Positions 4,911 through 5,169 of a stretch of DNA of 5,169 nucleotides are shown here, in pieces. The stretch spans positions 1-5,169 of the forward strand of contig CAJXIT010000265.1 in assembly GCA_913054055.1 (NCBI GenBank), in the 5' to 3' direction. Origin of the DNA: an uncultured Thalassolituus sp. GTDB lineage: Bacteria; Pseudomonadota; Gammaproteobacteria; Pseudomonadales; Oceanobacteraceae. Each line of letters begins with the position of its first letter. The first letter of the stretch is position 1. A model generated the notes under the pieces. That model was not told the origin of the DNA, did no database searches, and saw only the letters and a program-made list of their open reading frames with translations. The position numbers and the translations under genes were made by a program.

Positions 4911-5020
4911 TCGGCAACCTCTCTGGCTTTTGGTCAAGACGAATCGATGACAAGAATCGATTAGTGTATAAAGCAGATGACGATAACTTTTACATAATTG
5001 CTTGTCGTCACCACTATTAA
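4868..5020 (+). pseudogene. yoeB: YoeB/Txe-family toxin, 3' part only, joined to alaS
   Basis: In the frame two bases on from alaS, 50 codons read KRTPFEGIGKPEPL, then GNLSGFWSRRI, DDKNRLVY and IIACRHHY before TAA. This matches residues 35-84 of E. coli YoeB, the ribosome-dependent mRNA interferase of the YefM-YoeB toxin-antitoxin pair. The catalytic positions known for YoeB are all kept: Glu46 (codon 4901), Arg65 (4958), His83 (5012) and the terminal Tyr84 (5015). The first 34 or so residues and any yefM antitoxin gene are absent. Upstream, the frame closes at TGA (4850-4852) with no usable start, so the remnant should not be translated as a toxin. Its left end lies in alaS sequence, with about 10 bases (4868-4877) fitting both genes. 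If the contig is chimeric, the source genome would carry an intact yefM-yoeB pair. Confidence 0.92.
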
Positions 5021-5051
5021 AAGCAGTAAGCAGCACATAGAAAGGGCAGTA

Positions 5052-5169
5052 ATGATCAGTTGGCCATCTTTGGTAAAACTCGACGGTGACGATGAGCTTA
5101 TTTACGTCGCATCCGAACACGAATTTCAAGCAGAATGCTCAGATATGATCTTGGGCGAAGATGATTACC
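5052..5169 (+). CDS. DUF4144-like small protein, N-terminal part (runs off window)
   Basis: ATG at 5052 follows the toxin stop by 31 bases, with AAAGGG about 5 bases upstream as a ribosome-binding site. Thirty-nine codons are visible: MISWPSLVKLDGDDELIYVA, then SEHEFQAECSDMILGEDDY, and the frame is still open at the window end. The WPxxxKLDGDDELIYVASE opening recalls the DUF4144 family of small cytoplasmic proteins in Vibrio and Shewanella relatives. I recognise this from memory of the pattern and the function is unknown. It belongs to the same DNA segment as the yoeB remnant and not to the alaS neighbourhood. Confidence 0.6.
   Translation, partial: MISWPSLVKLDGDDELIYVASEHEFQAECSDMILGEDDY

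Noticed and set aside
4868..5052. Integron cassette carrying yoeB
   Set aside because: Toxin-antitoxin pairs are common in integron cassettes, but I find no attC-like palindrome or GTTRRRY core at the junction or after the toxin stop.
4734..5129. Reverse frame of 131 codons across the alaS/yoeB junction
   Set aside because: It is the complement of two recognised genes and of the start of a third, crossing a likely rearrangement point, and has no plausible product.

Overview
The window looks like chromosomal DNA of a fairly AT-rich gammaproteobacterium. The RecA and AlaRS segments are close to the E. coli proteins, and recA, recX and alaS are neighbours in that class. The RecA tail and the NDH-2/DUF2892 content would suit a marine Oceanospirillales- or Alteromonadales-type bacterium, but that is inference.

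Layout: (a) 2-1143, + strand: the 3' part of recA, a strong intrinsic terminator, then recX. (b) 1144-1431: a gene-free stretch with three related inverted-repeat arms, ending in a symmetrical terminator shared by recX and the convergent ndh. (c) 1432-2730, - strand: a complete type II NADH dehydrogenase with its own promoter and a roughly 140-nt leader that is mostly one long imperfect palindrome. (d) 2933-3925, - strand: a compact three-gene operon of small envelope-associated proteins of unknown function. Two of the three use TTG starts, and a good promoter lies upstream. (e) 4077-4280, - strand: a small DUF2892 membrane protein whose promoter carries two tandem TTAG-N6-CTAA operator-like sites. 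(f) 4509 onward, + strand: alaS begins normally but keeps only about 123 native codons. (g) From about 4868 the sequence is instead the last 50 codons of a YoeB/Txe-family toxin, out of frame with alaS, followed by the start of a small DUF4144-like gene that runs off the window.

The central anomaly is this alaS/yoeB junction. About 10 bases at 4868-4877 fit both genes, so the join sits in a microhomology. AlaRS is essential. The window therefore holds either a partial alaS copy at a real rearrangement (with an intact alaS elsewhere) or a chimeric contig or amplification artefact. The sequence alone cannot separate these.

Working together: recA and recX are homologous recombination and its modulator; NDH-2 feeds electrons from NADH into the quinone pool. 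I see no functional link between these and the small membrane-protein operon. I found no CRISPR array, tRNA, rRNA, insertion sequence or recognisable new defence system.
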